Positions 44,640 through 57,700 of a DNA stretch of 64,000 bases are shown here, in pieces; the first letter of the stretch is position 1, and the number at the start of each line of letters is the position of its first letter. The stretch lies in assembly GCF_964340395.1 (NCBI RefSeq), contig NC_135567.1, forward strand, positions 8,930,158-8,994,157. The letters are read 5' to 3'. The position numbers and the translations under genes were made by a program. Source of the stretch: Glandiceps talaboti. Taxonomy: Eukaryota; Hemichordata; Enteropneusta; Spengelidae. Below the pieces are notes generated by a model that saw only the letters and a list, made by a program, of their open reading frames with translations, was not told the DNA's origin and searched no databases.

Positions 44640-44945
44640 GTCACCTTCCATATAAAGGAAGGATATATGTTAGAGGTGGAAAATGTGTAACTGTCTGTCC
44701 ATCTGTCTGTCTGTCTATCTATCTGTCTATCTGTATGTCTGTGTGTCTGTGTGTCTGACTGTTTATCTGTCTGTCTGTGTCTGTCTCATCGTGTTTTCAA
44801 AAACAGCTGGATCAATTCAGCTGGAATTCGGTGCATATATTTCCAAAGGTAATGGATAGAACTGAATAGATTTTGATAGATATTCCAGAAATTTTAATTT
44901 GCATAATGAATGGTTTTCTATAATTAGGCTATATCTTAGAGAATG
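44640..44945 (+). repeat. accttcc-hairpin plus (GTCT)n repeat, copy
   Basis: Starts with the short palindrome accttccatataaaggaagg, followed by a (CTGT/CTAT)n tract (44695-44790) and the body tttcaaaaacagctggatca. Related copies are near 47.87, 50.43, 54.37 and 62.57 kb, and in reverse at 13.55 and about 61.7 kb. Confidence 0.8.
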
Positions 44946-45059
44946 AACGCATCAAATTCAATATAATTTGGTATATGAATTGATGATATCAGGATGTACA
45001 TGTGTCACATACAATTTATTTCTTTAATGCTTAGTTTCAATGAGTCATTTGCATGATTA

Positions 45060-46080
45060 ATGATTTTCGTTGTTGTCATGGAAACAAGCTAAAACGAATT
45101 TGACTATTAAAGCCGTTGAAGCTCGTTTTTCCATTAAAAAAAGAGCCATAAGAAGATGAGAGGTGTGTCCCTTCCAAATGCATTAAAAATGTAGACGCTG
45201 TGATTATTCCCATTCTTTGTTATGAAAACGAAATATGGGGCTATATATATATTCAGAGTGTATCGGACGTTAACATTCTGTAGATTTTTCAACAGGTGTT
45301 AACAGTACTGTTAACAGAGGAGGCTCTTTTAGGTGAGTGTAGCAGACAACCATTGTGTTATTTTTTACAACAAACGTTGCATTGTATACTGGCTGAAATT
45401 GTTAGAGATGGAAAATGGTCGATATACAAAACCTTGTCGTGTCACGATGCAGGTGGGACCACGTGGGCATTGTATGTTAAAAACTTACTATTTAGATATG
45501 GTTTGGGCATGGTATGGTTTCAACAAACGCTCCTTTTCTTGATACTTTTGTATAGAAAGTTAAAGAATGCTGTAGGCAAGAATGGCATTTTGCTATCACT
45601 CATTCATCTATAAACTAGATCTCCATGGTAAATTGTAATCACAATTGCAACCTGAAAGTATTTAAAGTCACTAAATTTTAGAAAAACAGTTAGTTTAGCT
45701 GCATTTCGCTGCTCGACTCACAAATTGAACATTGAGGTATGCCGCCACCTTCAACTATATGTATCGCAGAGATTTTGTTTGTATTGTAAAACAAAATTAA
45801 CAATATACTTGTTCTCGAAGATGAATATCACTTTTTATTTATCTGTCCACATATGTTGAACTTAGAATAACGTTTTTTACCAGCACACTGGAGCACAAAT
45901 ACAAGCCATTACAGTCTAGTCCGTGTATTATCACCCAAGGATGAGACCACCATTAAAAAGCTGTCTGAATATTTTGATAAAACTTTCAAGTTGCGAGAAA
46001 CAGTAGACACATGAGATGTTTCTGTGGTGTTTATACCTGGATATTGTTATTTCCAAAAATATGTCGTTTTTCTATTTATG
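45060..46080 (+). pseudogene. non-LTR retrotransposon fragment (C-terminal half)
   Basis: Plus-strand frames give the post-RT region of a LINE: EIWGY (about 45230), LTEEALLGECSRQPLCYFLQ and WALYVKNLLFRYGLGMVWFQ (45296-45540). Further on comes the FRCSTHKLNIEV segment (45700-45750). Several frame changes. Same family as the copies at 48, 50, 52, 57, 59 and 64 kb; I cannot name the clade. Confidence 0.7.
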
Positions 46081-47071
46081 TAAATTTCCTATTTTTGTTA
46101 CATTTATTGTGGATAATTGATTTGTATGATGGTTGAGGCCGTGTAGTGGATTTCAGTAAACCTAAAAAAATTCCAAAAATCACAGTACCAAACACGTTGA
46201 AGGGAAACTTCTTCTCATCCATGAATAACTGTTTTTTTCCATATACGTAACATTGCAAAAAGTAAACAACTTTGTACCATATTTTCACTAGAGAGAGAAC
46301 AGTTTTAGTTTCATCAAAATGTACACTTGTTTATTACAAATTACGTAATTGGCACAAATAGTGTTTTCTGTTAGATGCTGGTACACAAGGGTTAACCGAT
46401 TAATCACAAATACTAATAATTTCTTAATAGAAAAATAAAATGTTTTAACCTTTGGTGATGTAAGAAAGCTGAAACCCATTATCAGATTAAATCACGAAAA
46501 CAAATGCATTGGCCTTCAAACGCAAGTTTAACACAGAAGTTAAATTGACATCAACATTTAGTGATTTCATAATATAGTACAGCAGCGAAATACTGTATTA
46601 ACTGGATGGGAAAAATATTAACGGTTTCTGGGAAAACAAGTTGGTGAGCCATCATATTTCTATAATTATTTAAAAAGACGAAGAAAAACCCTTCTGAAGT
46701 TTTATGTTCCATGAGGCAATTTTTTGCTTTGTTATAAAAAACATGTTTCTTGTGTACAATTCTGCGAATGTACACACCACACCTTAACTGTGGTATGTTG
46801 TAAAACTACAACCTAATTACCCGTTTGGTTACATTATTTCCCTTTCATACAATGATGACAGGAAAAAGAGTACACCAAAAACCATAATTTCGACACAAAT
46901 CGTATTTTCACTTTTATAGCACCTTGGGGTCAAAGTAAACATCTGTAGCGACTTTTGTTAACTACTAACAATGATATAATGGAATGCTATGGCAACTAAT
47001 GACATACGGTAGCTTCAAAAGGATCAATGAAAACTCATTGACTGAGGCGAATATTTACAAATGGTCAAACT

Positions 47072-47119
<48 letters not shown>

Positions 47120-47460
47120 ACACCAACAACAAAATCTAAAACATGAATTGGATCACAGCACAATGTGTTTGCTGAGTGCACCATTCCGTTCAGTGCTTTA
47201 CATGTGTTAGGCAAATTCTGGATACATGCTATATAGGTGAAGCTTACGAGCAATGCAAGATAGGAAGTCGAACCTCGTCAAAATACTCTTTTTACAAGAT
47301 GCTCCTAAATGTTTGTAATCTATACCGAACTAAGATTTCAAAGTTGGTCTTCATATCTAACTGTATTCAGTCAGAATGAAATAAAGATATGAAACCCATG
47401 GGTATTTGTACGTATCTTAAACATTCATAATATCACAACAACTGTATGTTTAAGGGTTCG
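46080..47460. repeat. segmental duplicate of 60.09-62.17 kb
   Basis: Long collinear match to the block near the right end (for example aaaaagtaaacaactttgta at 46258 and 60108, and cgtatcttaaacatt at 47412 and 62114). At 47050-47125 this copy has an (AAC)n tract where the other has about 950 bp of tandem repeat and microsatellite. Confidence 0.8.
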
Positions 47461-47869
47461 AATCGGATTCTCGATAAACCCTCCTCGCTTAACATAGATT
47501 ACGACATAATCATCCCCAAATGCTAATATTTTGCCTATAATACATACTGTCAGTGCAATATACGGCAATGTTAGAACTCATTTAAAATAGGTTGACCTAC
47601 TTTTCCCATACATCGTAACACAATTTGAACATCAACAATTGTCCACAATTAAATATGCAAGTTATACTTAATTCATAAAAACAAGGACAAATTCAACTTG
47701 AAGATGTTTAACTGCCAAATATTTTACTGTAACAAAAATGAAATATTTGCTGAGAAAACAAATTGAATAATGTATTTACAATTTGATTTGCCTTTAAAAT
47801 GAGGTCACCATATGGCCTTGTTGGAATCGATTACAAATGAAACATTTGTACTGCACATCACTATAACTA

Positions 47870-48027
47870 GTTTTGTTACCTTCCATATAAGGGAAGGATA
47901 TATGTTCGATGTGTGTGTATGTATGTATGTATGTATGTATGTATGTATGTATGTATGTATGTATGTATGTATGTATGTGTGTATGTGTGTGTGTATGTAT
48001 GTATGTATGTATATGTGTGTGTGTGTG

Positions 48028-48083
<56 letters not shown>

Positions 48084-48115
48084 AGTCAGTCAGTCTGCCT
48101 GTCTATCTGTCTGTC
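47870..48115 (+). repeat. (TATG)n (GTCT)n compound microsatellite with hairpin head
   Basis: ttaccttccatataagggaagg, then TATG units, then about 20 GTCT units. Long MYVCMYVC / CLSVCLSV open frames here are artefacts. Confidence 0.95.
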
Positions 48116-48840
48116 TAGTATTCCTATATATGTAGATGATGTTGCTGATGCAACTGATCTACCTATTTGTATACAGCTTAAAATAACCCATCCCGAAAAT
48201 TTATGTAAGCAATGACAAATGGAAGTAAATTTATCAAAATAAAAAAAAAAAGTTTACAAAAACATGGGATTACTTAGGAAATATGAACAATGACAATTGT
48301 AAATAAGACATTTGAAGTTGCTAAACACCATAACTATCTCAGTTTATTAATTTTGTCATGGTTGTCATGGACACCAGCTAAAACAAATTTGGCCACTGAA
48401 GCCTTTAAAGCTCGTTTTTCCATTCAAATGGCCAAAGAAGAAGGGAGGTATGTCCCTTCCAAACGCATTAAAAATTTAGACGCTGAGATAGTCCCCATTC
48501 TTTGCTATGGAAGTGAAATATGGGGCTATGAATATTCAGAGTGTATTGGACGTGTTCAATTGAAATTGTGTACATTTTTAACAGGTGTTAACAGTACCTT
48601 TAACAAATGAGGCTGTTTTAGGCGAGTGTGGCAGACAACCATTATGGTTTTTTTTACAACAAACGTTGCATTTTATAATGGCTGAAATTTTTAGAGATGA
48701 AAAACGGCCGCTACACAAAACCTTGTTACGTCATGTTGAAATAACTTGACGATGTAGGTGGGACTACATTGGCATCGTATGTTAAAACATACTATTTAGA
48801 TATGGTTTTGGCATGGTTTGGTTTCAACAAAAAGTCGGCA
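48116..48840 (+). pseudogene. non-LTR retrotransposon fragment
   Basis: Directly after the GTCT tract the frame reads IPIYVDDVADATDLPI, the catalytic YVDD box of an RT (about 48124-48160). It then jumps to the post-RT part (VAKHHNYLSLLILSWLSWTP, IVPILCYGSEIWGYEY, 48290-48610) and the GECGRQPL segment. The same RT-to-C-terminal junction is seen in other copies, so an internally deleted form was multiplied. Confidence 0.75.
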
Positions 48841-49079
48841 ATGATCCTTTTTTGAATAAGAAAAGCAGAAACATAGACCAAAGGGCGCTTCGTTTCCCCC
48901 TGTAGTATAAGTACTGTCAGTAGAAGAAACGCGAAACGCATGACAATCGAAGAATGCTGTTTTTGAAAAAATGCTGAAAATCACAAACAAAATACTTTGA
49001 ATCTCGTCTTCATCTGGTCTTTTCTTAACGTAACAGGTATGACACATTGCTTGCTTGTTCTGACTTACAAACTAACGAA

Positions 49080-49400
49080 CTGAGAACCACACCCTTTAAA
49101 AATACATGGCATCTGGAGCTTTTTACACGTAACTTTATTTTGCGAGTTCTGAGGTGATTTTCAATGATAATATCGCTCGCGATGAAACACATCTATATCT
49201 AAAAGAGATCTTAAGATCGTAGTCTGGTAATGTAAGTGGATATGTTTTAAAGAACCATGTGCCTAGTAACTGTTGTCCTAGTTTGTCCCTTTTGTTTTTA
49301 TTTAAGTGTGTGTAATCTCGCAAACGTTTCTATTGGGTATTACTAACACTTTTAAAAAATAAATAAAATATAGTAAGCAACTTTGTGCCATGTTTTCACT
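49080..49400 (+). repeat. repeat block with poly(A)-signal-like end
   Basis: Begins accacacccttta and ends in aataaataaaat after ggtatta. Copies at 52440-52760 and 59815-60120 and, in part, at 55990. Looks like the 3' flank of the duplicated unit. Confidence 0.75.
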
Positions 49401-49699
49401 AGAGAGAGAATATGTTCATGTTCATAAAAATGTAGACTTGTTTATTACAAATTAATTAATCGGCACAAATGGTATTTGCTGTTAAAAGGGTTTACTGGTG
49501 AATGACAATTATTGATAACCTATTAATGGTTTAGTTTCAATTATACCATACTGAAGGGGTCAGAAAAGCATGATAACCATTATCCACATTGTGAGTAAAA
49601 CTCACCAACTTCTGTTAATGAGGCAATATCTGTATAATTAAAATGTGTACCAATGGTAAGGGTCGTTTCCCAGGTGGTGTTGTTGTTGAGTTTTTTTAC

Positions 49700-50075
49700 T
49701 GTGTTTTATTTTAAATGCAATATTGAAAAAAAGACAAGGTTGTATGCTAAGCTCTCTTTTGTTTTCCTTATTTATACATGAATTATCAAGGTACATAGAC
49801 ACTTATGAATCTGATGTAATTGATGTAAATGAGGATTTCCTATCAATTAGTATTCTTATGTATGTAGATGACATTGCTGACACAGCTGACCTAACATTTT
49901 GTACACAGTTTTCAGAAACGGGTGATTACTCAGGAAATATGAAAAATAGCAATTTGTAAACAAGACAATTGAAGTTGTTAAACAACATAACGATCTTGGT
50001 TTTTTGATTTCGTCACGTTTGTCATCGACACCAGCTAAAACGAATTTGTATCTCAGTTGTTTTAGTTCTTGCATT
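49700..50075 (+). pseudogene. non-LTR retrotransposon RT fragment with YVDD box
   Basis: Frame 49723-49959 reads GCMLSSLLFSLFIHELSRYI, then FLSISILMYVDDIADTADL, RT motifs 4 and 5 of a LINE. It then joins a post-RT piece (YSGNMKN). Near-identical to 59.03-59.39 kb. Confidence 0.82.
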
Positions 50076-50439
50076 TTAATAGAGGATGAGCAACGTTTCT
50101 AGTTCATCATAAACCATTGAAATTTAATTCCAATAGAACAAAAATGAATTTAAATATGATAAATTTAATGTGGTTTAAGGAAAGTCTTTTGTAACACTCA
50201 GCTATTTTGTTCAGTACGGTTTCGGAAGGTTAGCACAAGTGATGTTAAGTTAGTGTAAAACTATGATGAATTGCTAAGAAAAGAAGTAACAAAACTGAAA
50301 TATTTACTGAGAAAATAAATTGGATTACTTGTTAACATTTTGTTTCGCCCTTAAAATGACCACCAGATGGCCTTGTTGGGTTCGATTACAAATGAAACAT
50401 GTGTATTGCACGTCACTATAACTATTTTTGTTACCTTCC

Positions 50440-50472
50440 ATTTAAGGGAAGGATATATGTTAGATGTGATAA

Positions 50473-50566
<94 letters not shown>

Positions 50567-50567
50567 A

Positions 50568-50600
<33 letters not shown>

Positions 50601-50635
50601 GACTGTCAGTCAGTTAGTCTGCCTGTCTGTGAGAT
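50440..50635 (+). repeat. (GT)n (GTCT)n microsatellite with hairpin head
   Basis: ttaccttccatttaagggaagg, then GT units, then GTCT units. Long VCVCVC/CLSVCLSV frames are artefacts. Downstream sequence matches 62.76 kb onward. Confidence 0.95.
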
Positions 50636-51249
50636 TAATGTAATGTAAGTGGATATTTTTAAAGAACCCTGTGTGTCTGTAACTGTTGTCCTAGTTTGTC
50701 CCTTTAGTTTGATTATAAGTGTACGTAATCTTTCAAATAGTTCTTTTGAGCATTAATAAAACATTTAAAAAATAAATCAATAAAGTAAGCAAGCAACTCT
50801 GTGCCATATTTTCACTTGAGAGAGAAGATTTTCATGGTTATAAAAATGTTGGCTTGTTTATTACAAATTACATTAAAGGAAGAAACGGTATTTGCTGTTA
50901 AAAGGGTTTACTGGTGAATGACAAATACTAATAATCTCTTATTGGTTTGGTTTGGTTTCTATTATACCATACTGAATGAGTCAGAAAACCATGATAACCA
51001 TTGTCCACATTGTGAGTAAAACTCACCAACTTCTGCAATACCCGTACAATAAGTTAGTCATGCAATCAAAATTTGTAGCAATAGTAAGGGTCCTTTCCCA
51101 GATGGTTTTCTTGTTGATTTTTTTAAAGTCTGTTCGAACATTTTGTCTCTGTAATTAGGTAAGTTGTATAATTTAATCCTATCACGAAAGGTGCAAGGGC
51201 ATCATTTCCTCTCTTCTTAAAAAGCGTTCAATCACAGGTGTGAATAATT

Positions 51250-52240
51250 ACCGGGACATATAACTTTTGTCAGTCTGTAGCAAGATCTTTACTACGGTTT
51301 CGAATGATAAACTAGTCAGCATGGGTCAAGGAAAAGAATATTTTGGTGGAAGCAGTTTTCGAATGTGTTACTCAACTGTGGCCAATATTTGTTGTCTCCA
51401 GTCTTTCATGCAAAAATACATTTTTGTTAAATGTGGTCGTGTTTATGTTATTTTTATCACGTTTTGTTGTGGTATAGACTTACTTCTGTCGGTATTCATG
51501 GCAAAATATTGAATATTTTAAGGGTCAATATATTCGCAGCTGTAGTCATGTGTACGTTGTAAAGGTGGCTTAACTGATTATTTTAAATGCAATATTGAAA
51601 AATACAAGGTTGTATGCTAAAGTCTTCTTTTGTTTTCCTTATTTATACACGAATTATCAAGGTAAATGGATACTAATGAATCTGAGGTAATTTATGTAAA
51701 TGAGGATTTCCTATCAATTAGTATTCCTATGTATGTTGATGACGTTCCTGACACAGCTGATCTACCTATTTGTACACAGCTTAAAATAACCATCTCGAAA
51801 GGTACTGTAAATAATGACAAATGGAAGTAAATTTATCAAAATAAAAAATATGGTTTCCAGAAACGAGGGATTATTAGGAAATATGACAAAGTGGTAATTT
51901 GTAAACAAGACAATTGAAGTTGTTGAACACCATGACTCCCTCGGTTTATTAATTTTGTCATGGTTGTCATGGACACCAGCTAAAGCGAATTTGGCTACTA
52001 AATCCTCTAAAGCTCGTTTTCCCATTCAAAAGACCATAAGAAGATGGGAGGTATGTCCCTTCAAAACGCATTAAAAATGTAGACGCCGCGATTGTTCCCA
52101 TTCTTTGCTATGGAAGCAAAATATGGGGCTATGAATATTCAAAGTGTATTGGACGTGTTTAGTCAAAAGGTGTTGACAGTACTGCTAACAAAGGAGGCTG
52201 TTTTAGGCGAGTGTGGCAGACAACCATTATGCTATTTTAA
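51250..52240 (+). pseudogene. non-LTR retrotransposon fragment
   Basis: RT text FRMCYSTVANICCLQSFMQK (51355-51420), an altered catalytic region (PMYVDDVPDTADLPI, 51725-51770) and a post-RT part with CYGSKIWGYEY (about 52105-52140). Frames broken repeatedly. Matches 63.4-64.0 kb closely. Confidence 0.78.
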
Positions 52241-52440
52241 AAACAAATGTTGCTTTGTTTTCTTCTAGAAATATACGCACCGTCATTTGAAGTAATGCCA
52301 AACTCCTGACAATCGACGAATGCTGTTTTTAAAAAAATTCCGAAAATCACAATGCAAAACACTTTGAAGGTCGTCTTCATCTCGTCTTTTCTTAACTTAA
52401 CATGATCCGTCGTTTGCTTATTCTGACTAACAAACGAACT

Positions 52441-55059
52441 GAGGACCACACCCTTTAAAAATACGTGACATCTGGAGCTTTTTACAACTAGCTTAATTTT
52501 GCGAGTTCTGAGGCGATTTCCAATAATAATATCGCTCGCGATAGAACCTATCGATATCTAAAAGAGATCATAAGAATGTACTCTGGTAATGTAAGTGTAT
52601 ATGTTTTAAAGAGCCCTATGCCTCTGTAACCTTTGTCAGAGTTTGTCCCTTTTGTTTGTTTTTAAGTGTACATGTACGTAATCTTGCAAAATGTTCTATT
52701 GGGTATAAATAAAACATTTAAAAAAATAAATAAAATAAAATAAGCAACTTTGTGCCATATTTGCACTAGAGAGAATATTTTTATGGTCATAAAAATGTAG
52801 ACTTGTTTATTAGAGATTACATAGTTGGCACAAACTCTATTTGCGGTTAAAGGCTGCTACGAAAGGGTTTACTGGTGAATGACAATTATCAATAATCTCG
52901 CAATGGTTTGGTTTCAATTATACCATGCTTAATGAGTTAGGAAAGCATTGTTCACATTGTGAGGAAAACTCACCAACTTCTCTTAATTAGGCAATATATG
53001 TACAAGAAGTCAATCATGCAATCAAAATTTGGAGCTATAGTAAGGCTCCTTTCGTACCACGTGGTGAATATCCTCGTGAAAGGTGCAGGTGCACCATTTA
53101 CGCCCTTTATAAAAAGGGTCCAATCACAAGAGTGAATAATTATTATTGCAAAATATTACTTTTGCAATAATATTTTGGTGGAAGATCAATAATTTTGATT
53201 TGAAAAATTTGATATGCAAACTTTGATAATACCGTATCACTTCAACTGTATTAAAGTTTTTAAATTGTTACGGTGCTTACCATGAAGTATGTAAACTTTC
53301 TAAAGTGTAATAGCAATGTTGTGTTGGTTTGAATTTCGTTTATTATTTGAAGTGGAAACGGGTGTAAATATCCCGGGTATTTAGGGGTTCACCAAAGTCG
53401 AGTGAAGTCGAAGATGGCAAACTTTCCTAAGAATAGGAAGCTGTCATTTGAACAACATTTGTGACTTACTTTCACTGAGATTTGAAATATCACAGATATA
53501 GAGCTATGCATAAATTATGAAATTGCAAAACTAGCCTTACGGAAGGCATTCAGTTTACATCTCGTGTTTCAAATTCAAGTAGGTTGTCATGATAAAATTG
53601 TGTCACAAATTCAAAATAAATACCCAAATCATCATCCATACGACCACTTTAACGTGAGAGGGCGCTATCATCATGAAAAAAGTATAAGTAATGTTATAAT
53701 GTCAGATTTATCGTTCTGTCTGATGAGTACCCGACTAAAATCTAAACTCCACTTTTATAGAACGCCCTTAACTTCAAAGCACAACTTAATATTAATGCAA
53801 TGTAATGAAAAAAACAAATATTTTAAATTAAAATGTTTTGTCTTTCACAAATAACAATGTTTTCAATATGTGGGAAAGTAGACCGATTTCAGTTAAGATT
53901 GAAAAGAAATCATAACATATAAAGTGTTACATGACAAATTAATTTGTTAAAATGCTTATTGACAAACTTCAAAACTGTTTTAATTTTGCCTATTACAAGA
54001 CGGCAATTAGTACTCTAACATCGGTATTCTTGAATGTCATAAAACTTAAAAATTCATTTCAAAATTAATAATATATATTCTTGTTGAAGTAAAATGAATG
54101 TCTCTTAGTAAAATACATCATAACAAATCTAATTGGGTCAAACATTTTAGCAACATCGCAGTTGGAAACTCGTGGTTTAGCCTTATATGCAGTTGCAAAG
54201 CAAAACATTCAAACAACTTGTGTTAGTCTAGTCAATGTAGTAATAATGCTGGATGGACTTTGAACTGATTACAACAGAAATTTGTTATTGTACATGCAAT
54301 AACAACGATATCATACATTTATCAATACTTTGCTAATTGATTAAGTTACATCGAAGGACTTGGTGTAATGTTTTCCTGCTTTAAGGAAAGTATATGTGTC
54401 TCTGTTTGTATCACCGTTTTGTAATATTCGAGCGGCTCATTTCTAACGGAAATTGGTTCATGTGTTCCATAGGGTAATGACATTAACTGATTAGGTTTTG
54501 GTAAATATTAATGAGCAAATTTCGAAAAAAAATGGTTTTCGGTAATTAGACTACATCTCAAAAAATGCACGCTTTAAATTCAATATAATTTGATACATAC
54601 ATTTGTGATACCACAGCATATCTGTCCTGAAAATGATGTAGCTCTCAGTTTATAGCTTTCATAAGTAATTGGCATATTTTCCGTAATAAGACATTAGGCC
54701 AGACAAAAGAAAGTTTTTGCTTCTGGGCAAGAAACATTATCTAAAGTGGTGCGATGACACGTTATTTTTAAATTGTTCATGATTAGTTCTGCAGTTGTCT
54801 TCCCTGAAGTAAGAATTAATGTAGGGGTGGGTTTTTATGCATTTCTTTGAATCTACAGTCTGCATTGTCTGGACAAACACGAGAAAAAAAGATCGACAAG
54901 AGTATTTAAGTGAAGCACACTGACAAGAAACAAGTCTTTTTATCTTAGCCTTAAAAAATTCCTACCATGAGATCTATGCTAGAATGTTCTATAAAAGCTT
55001 CAGATTGTTACATGTTGTGGTTAGCCGTAAGATCACATCTCTTTTGTTTTCCTTATCAA
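52441..55059. other. repeat mosaic, no gene
   Basis: Contains the 52440-52760 block, the 53390-53570 match to 43.3 kb and a (GTCT)-less copy of the accttcc-type repeat near 54370-54560. The ORF 53564-53854 has no motif. Confidence 0.5.
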
Positions 55060-57430
55060 TACATGAATATCATGTTTTATTTATCTCTCCACTTTATGTT
55101 GAACTTAGAATAACGTTTTCTTTTACCAGCACACTGGAGAACAAATCCAAGCAGTTATAGTCTAGTCAGTTTATTATCATCCTAGGATCAGACCACCATT
55201 AATAAGCTGTCTGAATATCTTCTTACAACTTTCAAGTTTCGAGAAACAGTAGACACATGAGATGTTTCTTTGGTGTTTATTCCTACAGATATTGTTATTT
55301 CCCAAAATATGGCGTTTTTATATTTATGTAAATTTACTATTTGTGTTAATTTTATTGTGGATAATTGATTTGTATGATTGGCTGAGGCCTTTCTGTAGTG
55401 TATTTCAATAAACCTAAACATAAATCTACAGTAAAAACAGGATGCAACATTTTATCAGCAGACAAAACAAGACAACGCCAGGCCAGATAAAACGGGGTTG
55501 CATCATTTGAACTCTGTTCTTTTCCCATTTATCATTTTTTTATCTTAGCTGTTTTATTTCTTGTATGTTGATAGAGGATAAGCAAAGTTTGTAATTAATC
55601 ATAAACTATTAAAATATAATTCCTGTACAAGGAAAATGAATTTAAATATGATAAATGTAATGAGGTTTAATGACATTTTAGTAACTGTCAGATATATTTT
55701 TACTTTCCGTCAGTTCTGAGAGGGTAAGCCCAAGTGATGTTAATTTAGTGTAAAATTATCACCAAATGCCACGAAAAGAAGACCAGAAGGCGCTTTGTGT
55801 TCTTCCGGAAATATACGTACTGTCAGTAGAAGAAACGCCAAACTCCTGACAATCGAAGAATGCTGTCTTTCAAAAAAAGGCCGAAAATCACGATATAAAA
55901 TATGTTGAATGCCGTCTTCATCTCGTCTTTACTTAACGTAACAGACACGACCAGTCGGTTGCTTATTCTGACTAACAAACTAACGAACTGAGAACCACAC
56001 CCTTTACAAATAGTGACATCTGGAGCTTTTTACAAATAGCTTTATTCATGCAAACAAAATTTCTAGCAATAGTGGGGGTCTTTTCCCGGATGGTTTTGTT
56101 GTTGAGATTTTTAAAGACTGTTCAAACATTGTGTCTCTGTATCTCGGTAAGTTGTATAATTAAATCCTATCACGTGGTGAATATCCTCGTGAAAGGTGCA
56201 GGGGCATCATTTCCCCTCTTCATAAAAAGGGCCCAATCACAGGTGTGAATAATTACCGGGATATATCACTTTTGTCAGTGTGTAGCAAGATCTTTACTAC
56301 AGTTTCGAATGATAAACTAGTCTGCATGGGTCAAGGAAAATGATATTTTGGTGGAAGCAGAAACCGGTTTTCAAATGTGTTACTCAACTGTGGTCAACAT
56401 TTGTTGTCTTCAGTCTTTCATACAAAAATACATTTCTGTTAAATGTGATCATGTTTATGTAATTTTTATAGATTTCTCTGAAACATTTGACAGGGATAAT
56501 CATGTTTTGTTATGGTATAGACTTACTTCTGTCGGTATTCATGGCAAAATATGCGATTACTCAGGAAATATGAAAAAATGGCAATTTGTAAACAAGACAA
56601 TTGAAGTTGTTGAACACCATAAGTATCTCGGTTTATTAATTCCGTCATGGTTGCCATGGACACCAGCTAAAGCGAATTTGGCTACTAAAGCCTCTAAAGC
56701 TCGTTTTCCCATTCAAAGGGCCATATGAAGATGGGAGGTATGTCCCTTCTAAACGCACTAAAAAAGGTAGACACCGAGATTGTTCCCTTTCTCTGCCATT
56801 GAAGCGAAATATGGGGCTATGAATATTGAGAGTGTATTGAACGCGTTAAGTTGAAATTCTGTTGACTTTTAACAGGTGTTAACAGTATTGTTAATAAACG
56901 AGGCTGTTTTAGGTGAGTGTAATGTGGCAGACAACCATTATGTTATGTTTACAACAAACCGTTGCATTGTACACTGGCTGAAATTTTTAGAGATGGAAAA
57001 CGGTCGCTATACAAAACCTTGTCATGTCATGTTTAAACAACTTGACCATGTAGGTGGGACCACGTGGGCTTTGTATGTTAAAAACTTACAATTTAGATAT
57101 GGTTTCGGCATAGTTTGGTTTCAACAAATGCTCCTTTTCTGATATTTTTTGTACACAGAGTGAAAGAATGCTGTAGGCAAGAATAGCATTTTGCTATCAC
57201 GCATTCATAAGGACTTGATCTCCATGGTAAATTGTAATCACAACTGCAACCTGAAAAGTATTTAAATTCACTAAATTATAGACAAAAAGTTAGTTTAGCT
57301 GCATTTCGCTGCTCGACTCACGAATTGAACATTGAGGTAGACCGCCTCCTTCAACTACATGCATCGCAGAGATTTTGTTTGTATAATAAATGTAAAACAG
57401 AATTAACAATATGCTTGTTCTCGAAGATTA
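55060..57430 (+). repeat. 2.4-kb tandem duplication, unit 1
   Basis: Matches 57430-59830 almost base for base over long stretches (for example 56048-56250 with 58447-58650, offset 2399). It contains LINE C-terminal and RT fragments. The near identity indicates a recent event compared with the other repeats. Confidence 0.88.
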
Positions 57431-57700
57431 ATATAATTTTTTATTTATCTCTCCACTTTATGTTGAACTTAGAATAACGTGTGTTTTTTACCAGCACACT
57501 GGAAAACAAATCCAACTGTTTACAGTCTAGTCCGTTTATTATCATCCTAGGATCAGACCACCATTAAAAAGCTGTTTGCATATCTTCTTAAAACTTTCAA
57601 GTTGCGAGAAACAATAGACACATGAGATGTTTCTGTGGTGTTTATACCTACAGATATTGTTATTTCCCAAAATATGACGTTTTTATATTTATGTAAATTT
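56040..57700 (+). pseudogene. non-LTR retrotransposon fragment (RT to C-terminus)
   Basis: Most complete copy: QMCYSTVVNICCLQSFIQKY, then VIFIDFSETFDRDNHVLLWY and LTSVGIHGKI. This jumps directly to DYSGNMKKW and VVEHHKYLGLLIPSWLPWTP, then LLINEAVLGECN, KPCHVMFKQLDHVGGTTWAL, FRCSTHELNIEV (about 57300) and later C-terminal text to 57700. The YVDD region is missing here. Many stops. Confidence 0.8.

Noticed and set aside
47812-48215. Cysteine-rich ORFs (CMYVCMYV, CLSVCLSV), likewise at 50367-50648 and 36324-36670
   Set aside because: Direct translations of TATG, GTCT and AC/ATAC microsatellites.
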